This document shows, piece by piece, positions 1 through 10,649 of a stretch of DNA of 64,000 nucleotides. Under the pieces are notes generated by a model, which was not told the origin of the DNA, searched no databases, and saw only the letters and a list, made by a program, of their open reading frames with translations. A program made the position numbers and the translations under genes. The stretch's first letter is position 1, and each line of letters starts with the position of its first letter. The DNA is from Pollenia angustigena (taxonomy: Eukaryota; Arthropoda; Insecta; Diptera; Polleniidae), in assembly GCA_930367215.1 (NCBI GenBank), contig OV884057.1, forward strand, positions 264,262,339-264,326,338, read 5' to 3'.

Positions 1-195
1 ATAAATCTCATACAGATAAAGATATCTAAATAATATTCGGCACAATGGCCATTCACATGCATCTTAACTTCCTAACTTAATTGAGTTCAGGCGGGTCCAT
101 GATTTCCCTTGGGTCTGAAAAATTGTCTTTATATACTGTAGTGTAGGGTACCAAATGGCGGTCTTGACCGACTATACATTTTTAACTTGTTTTTT
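1..195 (-). repeat. End fragment of a dispersed TATAGTCGG-type short mobile element
   Basis: The stretch ends in GACCGACTATA followed by AACTTGTTTT. It is the reverse complement of the element start at 24059 (AACAAGTAAG, TATAGTCGG) and shares its inner part, for example AATATTCGGCACAA, with the inverse of about 24230. Related copies lie at 42127 and 60617. This class of non-coding repeat is common in fly genomes. The copy is cut by the window edge. Family membership is seen by sequence matching; the transposition mechanism is not known from these data. Confidence 0.7.
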
Positions 196-1491
196 TTTTT
201 TCTATTTATATTAAAAAAGAAATTGTGAAGATTTCCTACTGTGAAGGGTTTTTTATTCAATAGCTAAATTTTGCTACAATTTATGTCAATTTGCTACAAT
301 TTTGCCATTGAGACGGTATACTTTAAGAATTTTCAGATCCTTGCGTAGTCGCTTAAGAGCGAACAAAAATGTAAGTTAGAACTTTGTTTTCCTAAGGCTG
401 CGAAGTACTGTTTATCGAAATTTCTCATTACAACATACGTGACTTGGTAAGATAAGTTGTTTCTGCGCATTTGCTGGTTAATGAAATTAATTTACTCCAT
501 ACAGCGACCGAAACTTTTCAGATTCCTAATAAAGATTTAAAAGAATTTTGATTGTATTGTTTAGATACCATAAATCTGCTTAAACTATGTTTGTTTGAAC
601 TGAATTCTATTTGTTCGCATTGTTTTACGTTTTTTGTACTTTTTGGTTCGTGTTATTACTTTACATTTCTTGTCATGGTCCTCACTCCCTCGGCCTCTTA
701 TGTATATTGAAAAACATTCACAGGGATCACAATTTGTCCACTATAACTCTGCCATTTAATGACTCATCTCTTCAAACGACCCATGGTTATTTAATAAATT
801 TTATAACCTCTCAATAAGATATTGAAGATATTTGCATTTCAGTCACATCATCTTTTTTAAAAACACAAATAACGGTTATTTTGGAATACCTCAAAAACTG
901 TTATACTTTTAACAATTCTGACTTCATATTCGGATTCAGAGGAAAGTTTTACATACAAATTAGCTGTCAGAACCATTTGGTCACGACTCTATTGAAAATT
1001 TGTCACGTAGTGTAATCACCAGGCAAGGAATGCGAAGATATGTGAAAATTTCGGTGGTATTTTTTAATATGGTTTTTTCTTGATTAAATATTCATGTTAA
1101 AGAAAACTAACACAGAGCAACATTGTTCATAAGATATAGCCCTAGAATATTTGTAAATAAGGTTTTTCTCTAAAATAAATATTACGGAAGTTATCAACAA
1201 TTAAAGCGACCCATAGTGAGAAAAATAGCATTTAAGCAAACTTTGTGGGCTCAAAGCACGGCTAATAACTATGCTAACGATCTAAAATTGTATATACATA
1301 TATATTTTTTTTCTAATTTGGAATCATTTTAAGGGGTTTGCCAAGTGAAAATACGAAAAAAATAACGGTCACCCTAATATACATACATTCAAACATTCAG
1401 ACAAACTTATTAATTTTCTACAAATGAAAGAAATTATTGTTGATATGAAAACTTACAAACATGTTTATAACGAAAATTGTTAAGAATATTA
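196..1491. other. Non-coding stretch, no feature recognised
   Basis: AT-rich DNA with poly-T runs. The one open frame here (611-817, +) has no recognisable domain and low-complexity composition. Nothing else could be supported. Confidence 0.6.
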
Positions 1492-2000
1492 TGCTATGTT
1501 CACATTTGGGTTCTTAAACGCGTTTAAGCAGCTCGAACGTGATTAAGCTCTAATCACTTCAAAATCGAGATGATTAACCATACATTGAAGTGATTTGTTA
1601 ATCACTTCAAATCGACATGATTACAACTAAATCACTTCATAAACCACATAGAATCCACTGAACATACCCCAAATGAGAATCGCCAACATGATCGTGTACA
1701 ACCGGCCAAGATGGCTGCTTAATGTTTTTATTTTTTTTTCTTAAATAATTCATAAATTTTCACAATTACATCATTAAAATTATTAAAATAGTCTTCTGAT
1801 AACTTTATAAAAGTGTTTTTATCCATTTTTAATACTTGAAAGAAATTTAAATTTGTTTGTTGTTTTTTTGTGTGTTTGTGTGTGTGTTTTTTCTTAATCA
1901 TCTGTCATCTTAATCATCTCAAATGTAATGTGAACGGCTTTGATTAGTTTAATCAACATTTTGCTTAAACGCGTTTAAAAATCCAAATGTGAACATAGCA
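1492..2000. mobile_element. PIF/Harbinger-type MITE with TTA target duplication
   Basis: The left end TGCTATGTTCACATTTGG is matched by the inverse of the right end CCAAATGTGAACATAGCA, followed inward on both sides by AAACGCGTTTAAGCA. The element is flanked by TTA at 1489-1491 and 2001-2003, the 3-bp duplication characteristic of PIF/Harbinger. Inside are subterminal repeats of the type AATCACTTCAAATCGA near 1550-1640. It is 509 bp long with no coding capacity, so it is non-autonomous. Confidence 0.85.
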
Positions 2001-2003
2001 TTA

Positions 2004-3185
2004 GAAAAGTTTTAAAAAATTTTCTACATTTACGAAATAACTTGTGTTATTTTTTGTGAACTTTTTGAAAATTTATTCGTATTCTAATATTATCATTTCT
2101 TCTCTTCGGTTATAGTTTTTTTAAGTTTCTATTTCTCAATATTTCTAGTATCACAGATCGGAAGTAAACTAAAGTTTTTATATCAAACGATATAACATAT
2201 TAAAAAAAGATACACAAGAAAAAAGTCATTTTGCTATCAAATTCTACAAAATCGTGCAAAATATTTGAACCTTTGCCAATGGGTACTTTTGAACGTAGAG
2301 ATCTCAAATGTCATTAGTTGAAATTTAAAGTCAACTTAAGCGCTTTTTCCTCTTTGCCACAGAAATAAAGTCATTTTTAAAAATTTACCAAGTTTTATGA
2401 TTTTCAGGAAAAATTAACAGAAATTTGCTTAACAAAAATTTTGCAAAAAAAAAAAAAAAATTAAAAATTTATTTATACTGAAAATTTAAATTGCATTTCA
2501 GAGCATAAATTTTGTTTAATTTACGGCCATATATTTATATTTGATTTATATTGTTTGTGCCGTAAGTTGGTTTTTATATAAAATTGCCAACAGGTGAATA
2601 TCTGACACATGCACGATTTATAATGAATTATGCGACTAGATAACTGTCAAAATTTTCAGCTGATGTTTTGTGGCTCAAGCTTTGAAGCAAGTGATGTGGG
2701 CGCTTGTAGATATTTGGCTTTGTTTCAATTTTTGACACAATTGTTAAGCACGCACTTGTTAAATGCAAATTTATGGCATCTGGTCGAAACAGAGAAAACC
2801 AGCCACAATAAGACCATAATACTTGCACCAAATGTTGCTAATTTAATTTCTAAATAAATTGCAACAAATTAGCGCCACATGCAGTAACACACAAGATCGA
2901 CCGCTAGTTGGACTCTGTGAATGAGTGAGTGTCATGGCACTCATTTGTGTTACGAATTTGATACATTAAACAAAGGTGTGACCCTAGACAAACACACGCC
3001 GCGATTTCAGCAAACAAATTTATCCCAATTTACTGCAAACCAGAGGGGAGTGGTAAAGTCGCAGATGTAAAAATAAAAAACTACAGTACTGTTTTTCTTA
3101 TTTATTTAGAAATTTAGCATGAGCTATAAATTTAAATAAACTTGAGTGGCACTCAAGCGAGCAACTGTGCTTTTGGTCACATAAA
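2004..3185. other. Non-coding stretch, no feature recognised
   Basis: Open frames on both strands at 2628-2857 mirror each other and show no domain. No terminal repeats or splice-supported exon could be recognised. Confidence 0.5.
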
Positions 3186-3342
3186 CTGAAGACCAGCGTT
3201 GTCAACTTTGAAATTTCAAAACGCGCCAAAATTAAGAAAAACGCGCCATTTCAAGAAAAACGCACCAACTTTTTTATTTAAAATGTTTATTTAGTTAATT
3301 AAGCATAAAAAGTATAATTTTTGTTTTAAAAATACATATAAC

Positions 3343-3885
3343 CAGTGTTTTAAAATAAACAGAACATTATTTAGCGTCCGGCTCACTCATTCAAGAAGCC
3401 TACATTGCCAAACCATAATATTACAACAGATATTTTTTTTAAAGTTTAATATAGAAGAAAGAGCCGAACATTATATAGTGTTCTGTTCTTCGTTAAAACA
3501 CAGAACAATTGAAGTGATAGTGTAAACATTTTATTTTAATGCTCTAAAATGTTTCTTTTTTTACATTGATAAAGAAATCAACAAACAAAAAATTTTAGGA
3601 ACGACCGCAGCACGAACAGCTTGTGTGTGTATTGTGTATATGTTTTGTTTATGTAAAATTATTTTGCCGGCTTTTTGTTTTTGTTTCTTATGTGTATTTT
3701 GTTTTTGTAAAAAATGTTTGATTTTTTTTACCAGCCAAAAGCGACGAAAGTTTGTGGTTTTTTGAAAACCGAACGGAATTAAATGTTTTCATCTGTTGTT
3801 GAGTTGGGTAAAAAAACATTTTTATTTTTGTGTTCGAAAAAGAAACGTTATTTTTTAATGATTTTCTACACAAACACTATTACAC
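3343..3885 (+). mobile_element. Truncated copy of the 58-kb hAT family, nested
   Basis: The segment begins CAGTGTTTTAAAATAAACAG. It then follows the 58007-59454 element through blocks such as CGGCTCAC, GTTCTTCGTTAAAA and AGAACAATTG, to TAATGATTTTCTACA. The right terminus is missing; past 3885 the sequence changes into a GAAATTGAG repeat. This copy keeps an uninterrupted T-run at 3851-3856, where the 58-kb copy carries an insertion. Confidence 0.7.
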
Positions 3886-3892
3886 CATTTTT

Positions 3893-4165
3893 CATCGAAA
3901 TTGAGATAACTCCAAATGAAAATGAGAATTTAAGTTCGAAATTAAGAAAATTGAGAATTTCAATTTAAAATTGAGAAAATTCCAGTTGAAATTGAAAATT
4001 TTTATTTGAAATTAAGAAAATTCCAAACGAAATTGAGAATTTTAATTTGAAATTGAGAAAATTCCAAATGAAACAGAGAAATTTTAAATTGATAAAATTT
4101 AATTATATAGTTTTTACTATATTTATTTGGAATTTCTCAATTTCATCTGGAATTTTCCCATTTTC
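3893..4165. repeat. Degenerate tandem repeat, GAAATTGAGAA(AA)TT type
   Basis: Imperfect repeats of roughly 30-35 bp made of AAATTGAGAA, ATTCCAAATGAAA and TTTGAAATTGAG run through the stretch. Toward the right end the motif occurs inverted (TTTCTCAATTTCATCTGG). It lies inside the 3194-4620 hAT element and may be its own internal repeat. Confidence 0.6.
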
Positions 4166-4628
4166 AATGAAAAATGCTGTAGATCATATTTTTTTTTTTT
4201 AGTTTCATAAAATTTATACAAAATTATTTAAAAAGACCTTAACGCTTAATAGTATGGATTCAAAATTTATAATATGTACAGCAACTTTCATATAAATATA
4301 TGTTTCTTTTTCGTTACAAAATACAAATTATCTACAACAACAAGACCGTTTTACTTAGTGCGAATGATTTGGTACGTCTTAAAAATCATTACTTGTTGTT
4401 TTATTGTGGTCTGTGAAATTGTTTGTAAAAATATTGCACTGTTAAATGAAACGGTACTGAAACAGGTGTTTTTTATTGTTCAAAGATTTTTTCTCATACT
4501 GAAACATAAATTTGTGGTGAATTTGCTTTGGTGCCACCAAAAGTTAAAAAAGCGCACTTTTCAAGCAAAACCGAATTTTTTGCACACAAAATTTAAAAAC
4601 GCACCGAGTTGACAACACTGCTGAAGAC

Positions 4629-5317
4629 CAAGACTATATCTACGACTTATCAATAGAAATTAATCGATCACAAACGATTTTATAAATGTTTAACAGAACT
4701 TCAATTCAAATGACATTAATATTAATATTCGAGTTAATTAAATTATAAAAACCCAAATTTTACCTAAATACTGAAAATTTTTCAAAATATTTTTGTAGGA
4801 AAACATTTTATATTTTTAGTGAAAATATTAATTAAAACTATATGATTTTTCAAAATAATTGTATAAAAAAAAATATATGTATCGTAAATTAATATTTATT
4901 TCTATCACGTTTTTTATCTGCCAACTTTATTAATAACAAAATTTAACAAGTAAGATACAACCACTGCAACAGACAACATTTTTAAGCTATAAACAACTTT
5001 TGTTCCTAAATTAAAAGAAAAAAAAAACAAAAAATACTTTTTACGTCGCAGTAAAATTGCATTGCAATTGATTTCAATCAACTGAAATACATCCAGTCAA
5101 ATGCTCTAGTGCAATTCACAACAATAACGGCGTTAAAAGCAACAACAACAAATAGTTAGATAAATAAATAGTTGTTGCATGTGGTTGTGACCATAACTTG
5201 CAACCGGCATAAAGAAAACAGACGGACATGTTTGCGTATTTTGTCAAATATTTCTCTTTTTATTATATTGGCCAAGTGCAGCAAGCGGTTTCGTTATTAA
5301 AAATAAAGATATTTTTA
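4629..5317. other. Non-coding stretch, no feature recognised
   Basis: AT-rich DNA with CAA-rich segments near 5110-5160. No open frame or terminal repeat can be supported. Confidence 0.5.
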
Positions 5318-5391
5318 TGACTGGACTTTGACTGCTAGACTATGACTAGGCTATGACTAGACTATTACTAGACTAGGCTAGACTAGACTAG
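5318..5391 (+). repeat. TAGAC / TATGACTAGAC satellite, left block
   Basis: Imperfect repeats of TATGACTAGAC merge into TAGACTAG next to a poly-T run. This is the same satellite as at 7891-8243. It is the left target flank of the R1-clade insertion that follows. Confidence 0.85.
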
Positions 5392-7002
5392 TTTTTTTTT
5401 TTTTTTTTTTTGTTGGACGTAGTGATAGCGCGCTATCATCTAGTGGCCCCACGATAACTCCACCAACCCACCCCGGGACTACGTCAGCATTACATCAGGG
5501 CGGGCGGTTAAAAATAGCCTTATTCCTACATCCTTCCAACTTTCCCTCTCTAGGGAAGGTTCGGAACAGCTGAACACCTTTCCTTCATTATCCTATTAAT
5601 GAAATCTTCACACAATTTCCATGAGCTTGCGGAATGCAGCATTACGCCCACCACGTTCGCAGGTGTCAATATTAAGCCTAACTTTCCATTTAAAGTTCTT
5701 CTTTGTTCCATCCACCTTTCACATTCAAAAACTATATGCCATGCATCTTCGTCCGGTGATCCGCATGCTTCACAGCTGCTTATCTCCTTTAACTTAAATC
5801 TATGCAGGCATTTGTTAAAACAAGCGTGATTCGTCATCACCTGTGTTAAAAAATAACCTATGTGTCCATGTTGGCTCTCAACCCACGTTCTAATATTTGT
5901 TATTAGTTTATGTGTCCATCTTCCATTCTCTTCTTGATTCCAGCGTTCTTGCCATTTTCTCATTGCATTATCCCTGGCCTCTTTCTTTATTTCTGAGATT
6001 TTGGCTCGCTCCAATGGACTAGGATTTGCCTGATTTATACATTTAGCTTGTATATATATTTCCTCTCTTTCCAGTATTAATAAGTCTATGGGAAGAAGCC
6101 CTGCTAGTACCAAGGCCGCACTGGTAGGCACCGTGCGATACGCAGATGTGATACGTAGGGCGCTGGTTCTCTGTGGTCTCTGTAGCTTACGTATTTCCTT
6201 TTTAAAGCACTCGAGAAAGCTGGAGCGGCATACAGAAGTTGGGAGTGTACTACGCTGTTTATCAGTTTTCTTATATGCGGTTTTGGGCCGCCACATTTTG
6301 GCATTATCTTTGCCAATGAGGTTGCCGTTCGCATGGCTTTATCACGTATGTTCACCACATGTTGGCTAACACCGAGATTGTCATCCAATTGTACGCCCAG
6401 ATAGCATAAATTACGCTTAAGTAGTACATCGTTTAATTGAAGTCGGATTTTCGGTGTTTTATAGACTCTTCGATTTGTCACTAGAATTGCCTCTGTTTTA
6501 GGCACAGCTAGATGCAGTCCATTTTTCCACAACCATCTGCTGCAATGGCATAAGCAATCATTTGCCACTATCTCGATCAGTTCTGTGGTGCGCTGGTTTA
6601 TAACAAGAGCTATATCATCTGCGTAACCTATTAGAGTCGCTCCTTCAGGTAGCTTCAAGTTCAGTAAGCCATCATACATCACATTCCAAAGGAAAGGCCC
6701 AAGAACTGACCCCTGAGGTACACCGGCTGTTATTTGGTATTTTTTTATACCACTTTCGGTCTCGTATAACAAAAATCTCTCATCCAGATAGCCTGCAACG
6801 ATGTTGTAAAGGTAATTATCAATTCCCTTCTTCCTGAGTGCTTCTAATACCACATTCCATTTCGCTGTGTTAAATGCATTTTTCACATCCAGTGTTATTA
6901 TTGCACAGTATTCTCCTGTAGTCATCGCTTGCATTCCTTTATTGCAAACTTCAATTATCGCATCAACAGTACTTTTCCCCTTGCGAAAACCATGGTACAT
7001 GG
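5392..7002 (-). mobile_element. R1-clade non-LTR retrotransposon, 5'-truncated (element A)
   Basis: In the element's own direction (- strand) the piece begins inside the reverse transcriptase at about 7000. It runs through the C-terminal domain to a stop near 5550, then a 3' tail, and ends in poly-A (T-run 5392-5411). Both outer flanks are TAGAC-type satellite. The tail holds a 41-bp block (5415-5455) that recurs perfectly inverted at 7822-7862. Truncation at the 5' side plus a poly-A tail is the usual outcome of target-primed insertion. Confidence 0.85.
5550..7000 (-). pseudogene. R1-clade reverse transcriptase ORF2, 5'-truncated and frameshifted
   Basis: This encodes the reverse transcriptase that copies the element's RNA into the target site. 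The first frame (6104-7000) opens with FRKGKSTVDAI and carries TLDVKNAFNTAKW (motif A, catalytic Asp), AGVPQGSVLGPFLW (motif B) and GYADDIALV (motif C, the YADD active site). Near 6205 the reading passes to a second frame (5550-6296), which continues through EIRKLQRPQRTSALR. It ends with the Cys/His block CEACGSPDEDAWHIVFEC, typical of R1-clade proteins. The endonuclease and the start of the RT domain are missing. The frame change and truncation make it non-functional. R1 clade is inferred from the motif set; a related clade is possible. Confidence 0.88.
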
Positions 7003-7060
7003 TCTAGTCTAGTCTAGTCTAGTCTAGTCTAGTCTAGTCTAGTCTAGTCTAGTCTAGACT
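7003..7060 (-). repeat. (TCTAG)n satellite, inverted relative to the left block
   Basis: About eleven TCTAG units follow in a row and end in the palindrome AGTCTAGACT against a T-run. On the - strand this is the same CTAGA unit as the 5318 and 7891 blocks, so the satellite changes orientation between the two retrotransposon pieces. Confidence 0.9.
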
Positions 7061-7774
7061 TTTTTTTCCATTAGGCAGGTGTAAAATCTTACATAAGATT
7101 CCCGTGTCCCTCTTGACCCCGGGATATGTCGGATTCCTACCGACTAAAAAACACCTCCTGCGTCATTCAGCACCCTGCGGAACTGTCCCTAGAGATACTG
7201 CATCGCAGGGTCCGAAAGCCATATTTAGACTGCGTCCATTGTTTGAGCTTTCCTTAGTCTCTCCTCTATTACTAATTTTTGATGTTTTTAATCATCGAGC
7301 ATACTATGTCCCAGTGTTCCTTTCTGTTGAGAATTATACTTATAATGTTTTCAACGTGCAGCTGTGTCCCAATCTCTTCTTCTGCTTTCTGCCGATCGTA
7401 CCTAAAGCGTGGGCAGTGGAACATGACGTGTTCTGGATCTTCTTCTTGATTCGAACATGTAGGACAGTATGGACTACTGTCCAGGCCAAATCTGTGCAGG
7501 TAGCTTCGGTAACCTCCATGACCAGAAAGGAATTGCGTCAAGTAGTAGTTTACCTCTCCATGCCTTCTGTTTAACCAATTATTTATTTCCGGAATAAGTT
7601 TGAAAGTCCATCTCCCCTTGCAGCTGGCTTCCCACCTACTCTGCCATTGTCTTATAGATTTTTCTCTCTCAAGTTTACGTACACTGTTGCGTTGAGGTTC
7701 TCCTTATATCATCTAATCTTTAAGCTTCATCTAAACAACAATATGATGAAGACGTGTAACAACACAACACCACC
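7061..7774 (-). mobile_element. Second R1-clade retrotransposon fragment (element B)
   Basis: The poly-A end on the - strand (T-run 7058-7067) abuts the satellite. A 3' untranslated part and the C-terminal coding end at 7272-about 7700 lie inward. Its tail differs from that of element A, so it is a different family or subfamily. The right limit is set only by where element A' begins. Confidence 0.7.
7272..7700 (-). pseudogene. R1-clade ORF2 C-terminal fragment
   Basis: The - strand frame reads on from about 7700 with blocks such as SIRQWQSRWEASCKGRWT, LNRRHGEVNYYLTQFLSGHG and YRSYLHRFG. It ends with the Cys/His block CPTCSNQEEDPEHVMFHC and about 40 further residues before the stop. These blocks belong to the region downstream of the RT domain in R1-clade proteins. 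Everything upstream, including the RT catalytic motifs, is absent, so this is a 5'-truncated relic. It differs clearly from the protein of element A next to it. Confidence 0.85.
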
Positions 7775-7890
7775 CACCCTGATGTAATGCTACAGTGGTA
7801 CCGGGGTGGATTGGAGAAGATATCGTGGGGCCACTAGATGATAGCGCGCTATCACTACGTCCACAAAAAAAAAAAAAAAAAAAAAAAAAA
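7775..7890 (+). mobile_element. 3' tail of an element-A relative with poly-A (element A')
   Basis: From CCCTGATGTAATGCT onward the sequence follows the inverse of the 5412-5505 tail, with a perfect 41-bp match at 7822-7862, and ends in 26 A residues (7865-7890) directly against the satellite. Only the 3' tail is present. It lies in the opposite orientation to element A, with the two tails facing outward. Confidence 0.8.
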
Positions 7891-8243
7891 CTATGACTAG
7901 ACTATGACTAGACTAGCCTAGACTAGACTAAACTATGACTAGACTAAACTATGACTAGACTATGACTAGACTATGACTAGACTATGACTAGACTATGACT
8001 AGACTATGACTAGACTATGACTAGACTATGACTAGACTATGACTAGACTATGACTAGACTATGACTAGACTATGACTAGACTATGACTAGACTATGACTA
8101 GACTATGACTAGACTATGACTAGACTATGACTAGACTATGACTAGACTATGACTAGACTATGACTAGACTATGACTAGACTATGACTAGACTATGACTAG
8201 ACTATGACTGGACTATGGCTCGACTATGTCTAGGCTATGACTT
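7891..8243 (+). repeat. 11-bp satellite TATGACTAGAC
   Basis: About thirty nearly identical units of TATGACTAGAC in tandem, with a few 5-bp TAGAC units at the left and diverged units (GGACTATGGCTCGACT) at the right edge. Uniformity is highest in the middle, as expected for an actively homogenised array. Confidence 0.95.
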
Positions 8244-8249
8244 TTTCTC

Positions 8250-10497
8250 ATACGCTCTCAAAAATAGAATGATTTATCGTAAATTTATACTTGCGAAAAG
8301 ATCATTTTACCTCAATTAACCACAACCATACATTAACCAGAATGCAACAGCAAACGCATTCTATCTGTCATTCACTCAATTTAACCCAAAAAATACAGTT
8401 TCCTCCATTATTGGAGGCTTCAAAAACAAACACACTTAGCGGCTGTTGCAATGATGCAATCAATCTTTAACTGCGAATGGTTTAAGCCAATAGTAGTTGT
8501 CACGTTCAGAATTCACAATGAATCAGAAAAAATGTGCAACGTTTATGTATAAAATTAAAGCCAAATGAAGACCAAGAGCAACACAAAAAAATGTAATTAA
8601 TTTAACGGTTGATTTTTAAATAATAAATAAAATACGACTCAATAAATATTACTTACATATCTTTTTTTTAATTTCAGTTTCATTTGACTAATTTGATATA
8701 AAAACAAATATTCTGTGGCCATTTTTTTTTTAATTTTGTAATTAAGCAAAAGTTTATTAAACAACTTAATTAGTTTTAGATTTGGAAATATTTGTGTTGT
8801 TGACGTTGTCGTGTTCTAAGATTGATCAGTTTTTAGTTTAACAATAACGTTTTAGCTCATTTTTCTTTTGAGTGAATTCTAATAAATATTTTTTTAAATA
8901 AATGATATTTTTTTTATTATTCAGAAAATATTTGTTCATTAATTTTTAAGAAACGTAACAAAAAAGATTTTGAAAAAGATAAACTAAATAGAGAAATATT
9001 TGCGCATTTGAAATTGTGATCGTAACATGTCTGTTGCAATTTGTTGCTTTTCTAAAGTGCCTGTAATTGTTGCAATTATATTTGTTGTGTCTGTGTATTT
9101 ATCTCGATATTTGTTTACTTAAAAAAATAATTTAAAAATATTATTTTGTTCCATGCCAATTCAATACAAACAATAGTGTTTATTTTTAAGACAATTTGTG
9201 TTTTGGTGAGTTGTCGTGTTTTTTTTTTTTATTTCAATGTTTTCTCGAGCTCGAGGCTAATTATTGGTAAAGAATATAAATTATTTATTCATGTATTTTC
9301 CCACTTTTTCGATATACATATATCGGATATTATTATCAAAGAATGAGTTACAAATATATTTGTAAGAGACGTATGACTAACTCCACATTCAATACTCCAC
9401 TGTGTCCAGAAATTGTAAACTTTTTTTCTCAGTGTTTATATTTAATTCACCTGACATGATCTTTCTGTGTGCAGTTTAAAATTTTTATCAAGTATTCTGT
9501 TGTCGATGCTCGTATGCATGACAATGTGACTGCAATCAAAAATAATTAAATTTGTGGTAGATAAAAAATGTGAAATAAAAATGTCTTGGATTATTTAATC
9601 AAAATTTATTGATCATTTTTTATTAAAAATAATGGAAATATGCGGGTTAATTCGATTAACTGTCGATGTCAATGATCTTTAAACAAAAAAAAAGCAACCA
9701 TATTGTAAGGAGAGAGTTTTTATTTCTTAATAATAAATATCTTAATCAAATTAACAATAATTAATATATACAAACATGTTTTTTCAATCAATTCCGATCC
9801 TGAAGATGAACCGTGTGTTCGAAAAATATTGATCTAAACAAATACAATAACGTTTTTATTTCAACGAATTAAAAAAGAGGCAATAAAAGAGGAACAAATT
9901 CATATTTTGCAAGATCACAAATTCATTGTGATAACACATACAATCTTTTTTATATGCTTCTACCCAACAAAAACTTCACTTACATGGTAAGTTATCAAGT
10001 AAGGCTGGGGACAAAAATACACTACTTATTTTTTTCGAGAAGTCAAAAATATCTATAACGTAGAAAAAATAATTTAAAAGCTGTAAAAGAAATAAAGAAT
10101 TTTGTTCTTTTAAAGAAATTATTTGGTTTTACGCTTACGTTAATAAAGGAAATGCACTATACTTTTGTTCGAAGAGTTAGGCAGATCCATTGGATTTAAT
10201 TCTGATATTTTTATTAAATTTAAATTGCTTAAAATTATTTCTTCGAATATTTTTGATTAAAACTAAGTGTTAAACTAAAAACTCGGCCTATGGGCCTACA
10301 CGTAAAAAAGTATATTTTCTTGTAAAAGAAGCCAAAATCAAAAATATTTTTTCTTGATTTAAACTATTTTTGTTCGTAGTATATAGTAAAATTTTCTAAA
10401 ATAAAGAAACATTTTGCTTAAACCAGGCCGCACACACATAATACAGGATAGCTTAGGATATTAAAAAAAAAAAAAAAATTTTCTATATTGGTTTTTT
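8250..10497. other. Non-coding stretch, no feature recognised
   Basis: AT-rich sequence without supported exons. One short block near 9706 (AGGAGAGAGTTTTTAT) resembles the edge of the inverted repeat copies at 10498 and 15991. Given the terminal exon at 12511, this may be intron of that gene, which is inference. Confidence 0.45.
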
Positions 10498-10645
10498 TTT
10501 AATAAATGACTTTATTGGCAACACTTGCATCATCTCCTAAAATGTCATGGTCATCACACAAGGCACCTTTACGATTTTAAAGCAAGAACAATTTCATATA
10601 AAATTTAAATGAAATAAAGTAAAAAAAACTCTCTCCTGTAAAATT
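10498..10645 (-). repeat. Dispersed repeat, inverted partner of 15991-16153
   Basis: Blocks shared in inverse with 15991-16153 include AACTCTCTCCTGTAAAATTT, CATCTCCTAAAAT and TTGGCAACACTTGCATCA. The two copies differ by substitutions and small gaps. They face each other about 5.3 kb apart, with the Ly6 exon between them. The family is not recognised. Confidence 0.7.
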
Positions 10646-10649
10646 TGAT

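Larger units (their letters stand above)
3194..4620. mobile_element. hAT-type transposon, 8-bp target duplication CTGAAGAC
   Basis: The ends are CAGCGTTGTCAACT on the left and AGTTGACAACACTG on the right, inverted copies with one mismatch over 14 bases. CTGAAGAC is present immediately outside both ends (3186-3193 and 4621-4628). An 8-bp duplication with CAG-type ends is the signature of hAT elements. The interior has repeated short motifs (AAAACGCGCC on the left, AACGCACC on the right), a nested element from 3343, and a tandem array, but no recognisable transposase. It is therefore a non-autonomous composite. Confidence 0.88.

Noticed and set aside
6088..6369. Open frame on the + strand
   Set aside because: Antisense shadow of the R1-clade reverse transcriptase.
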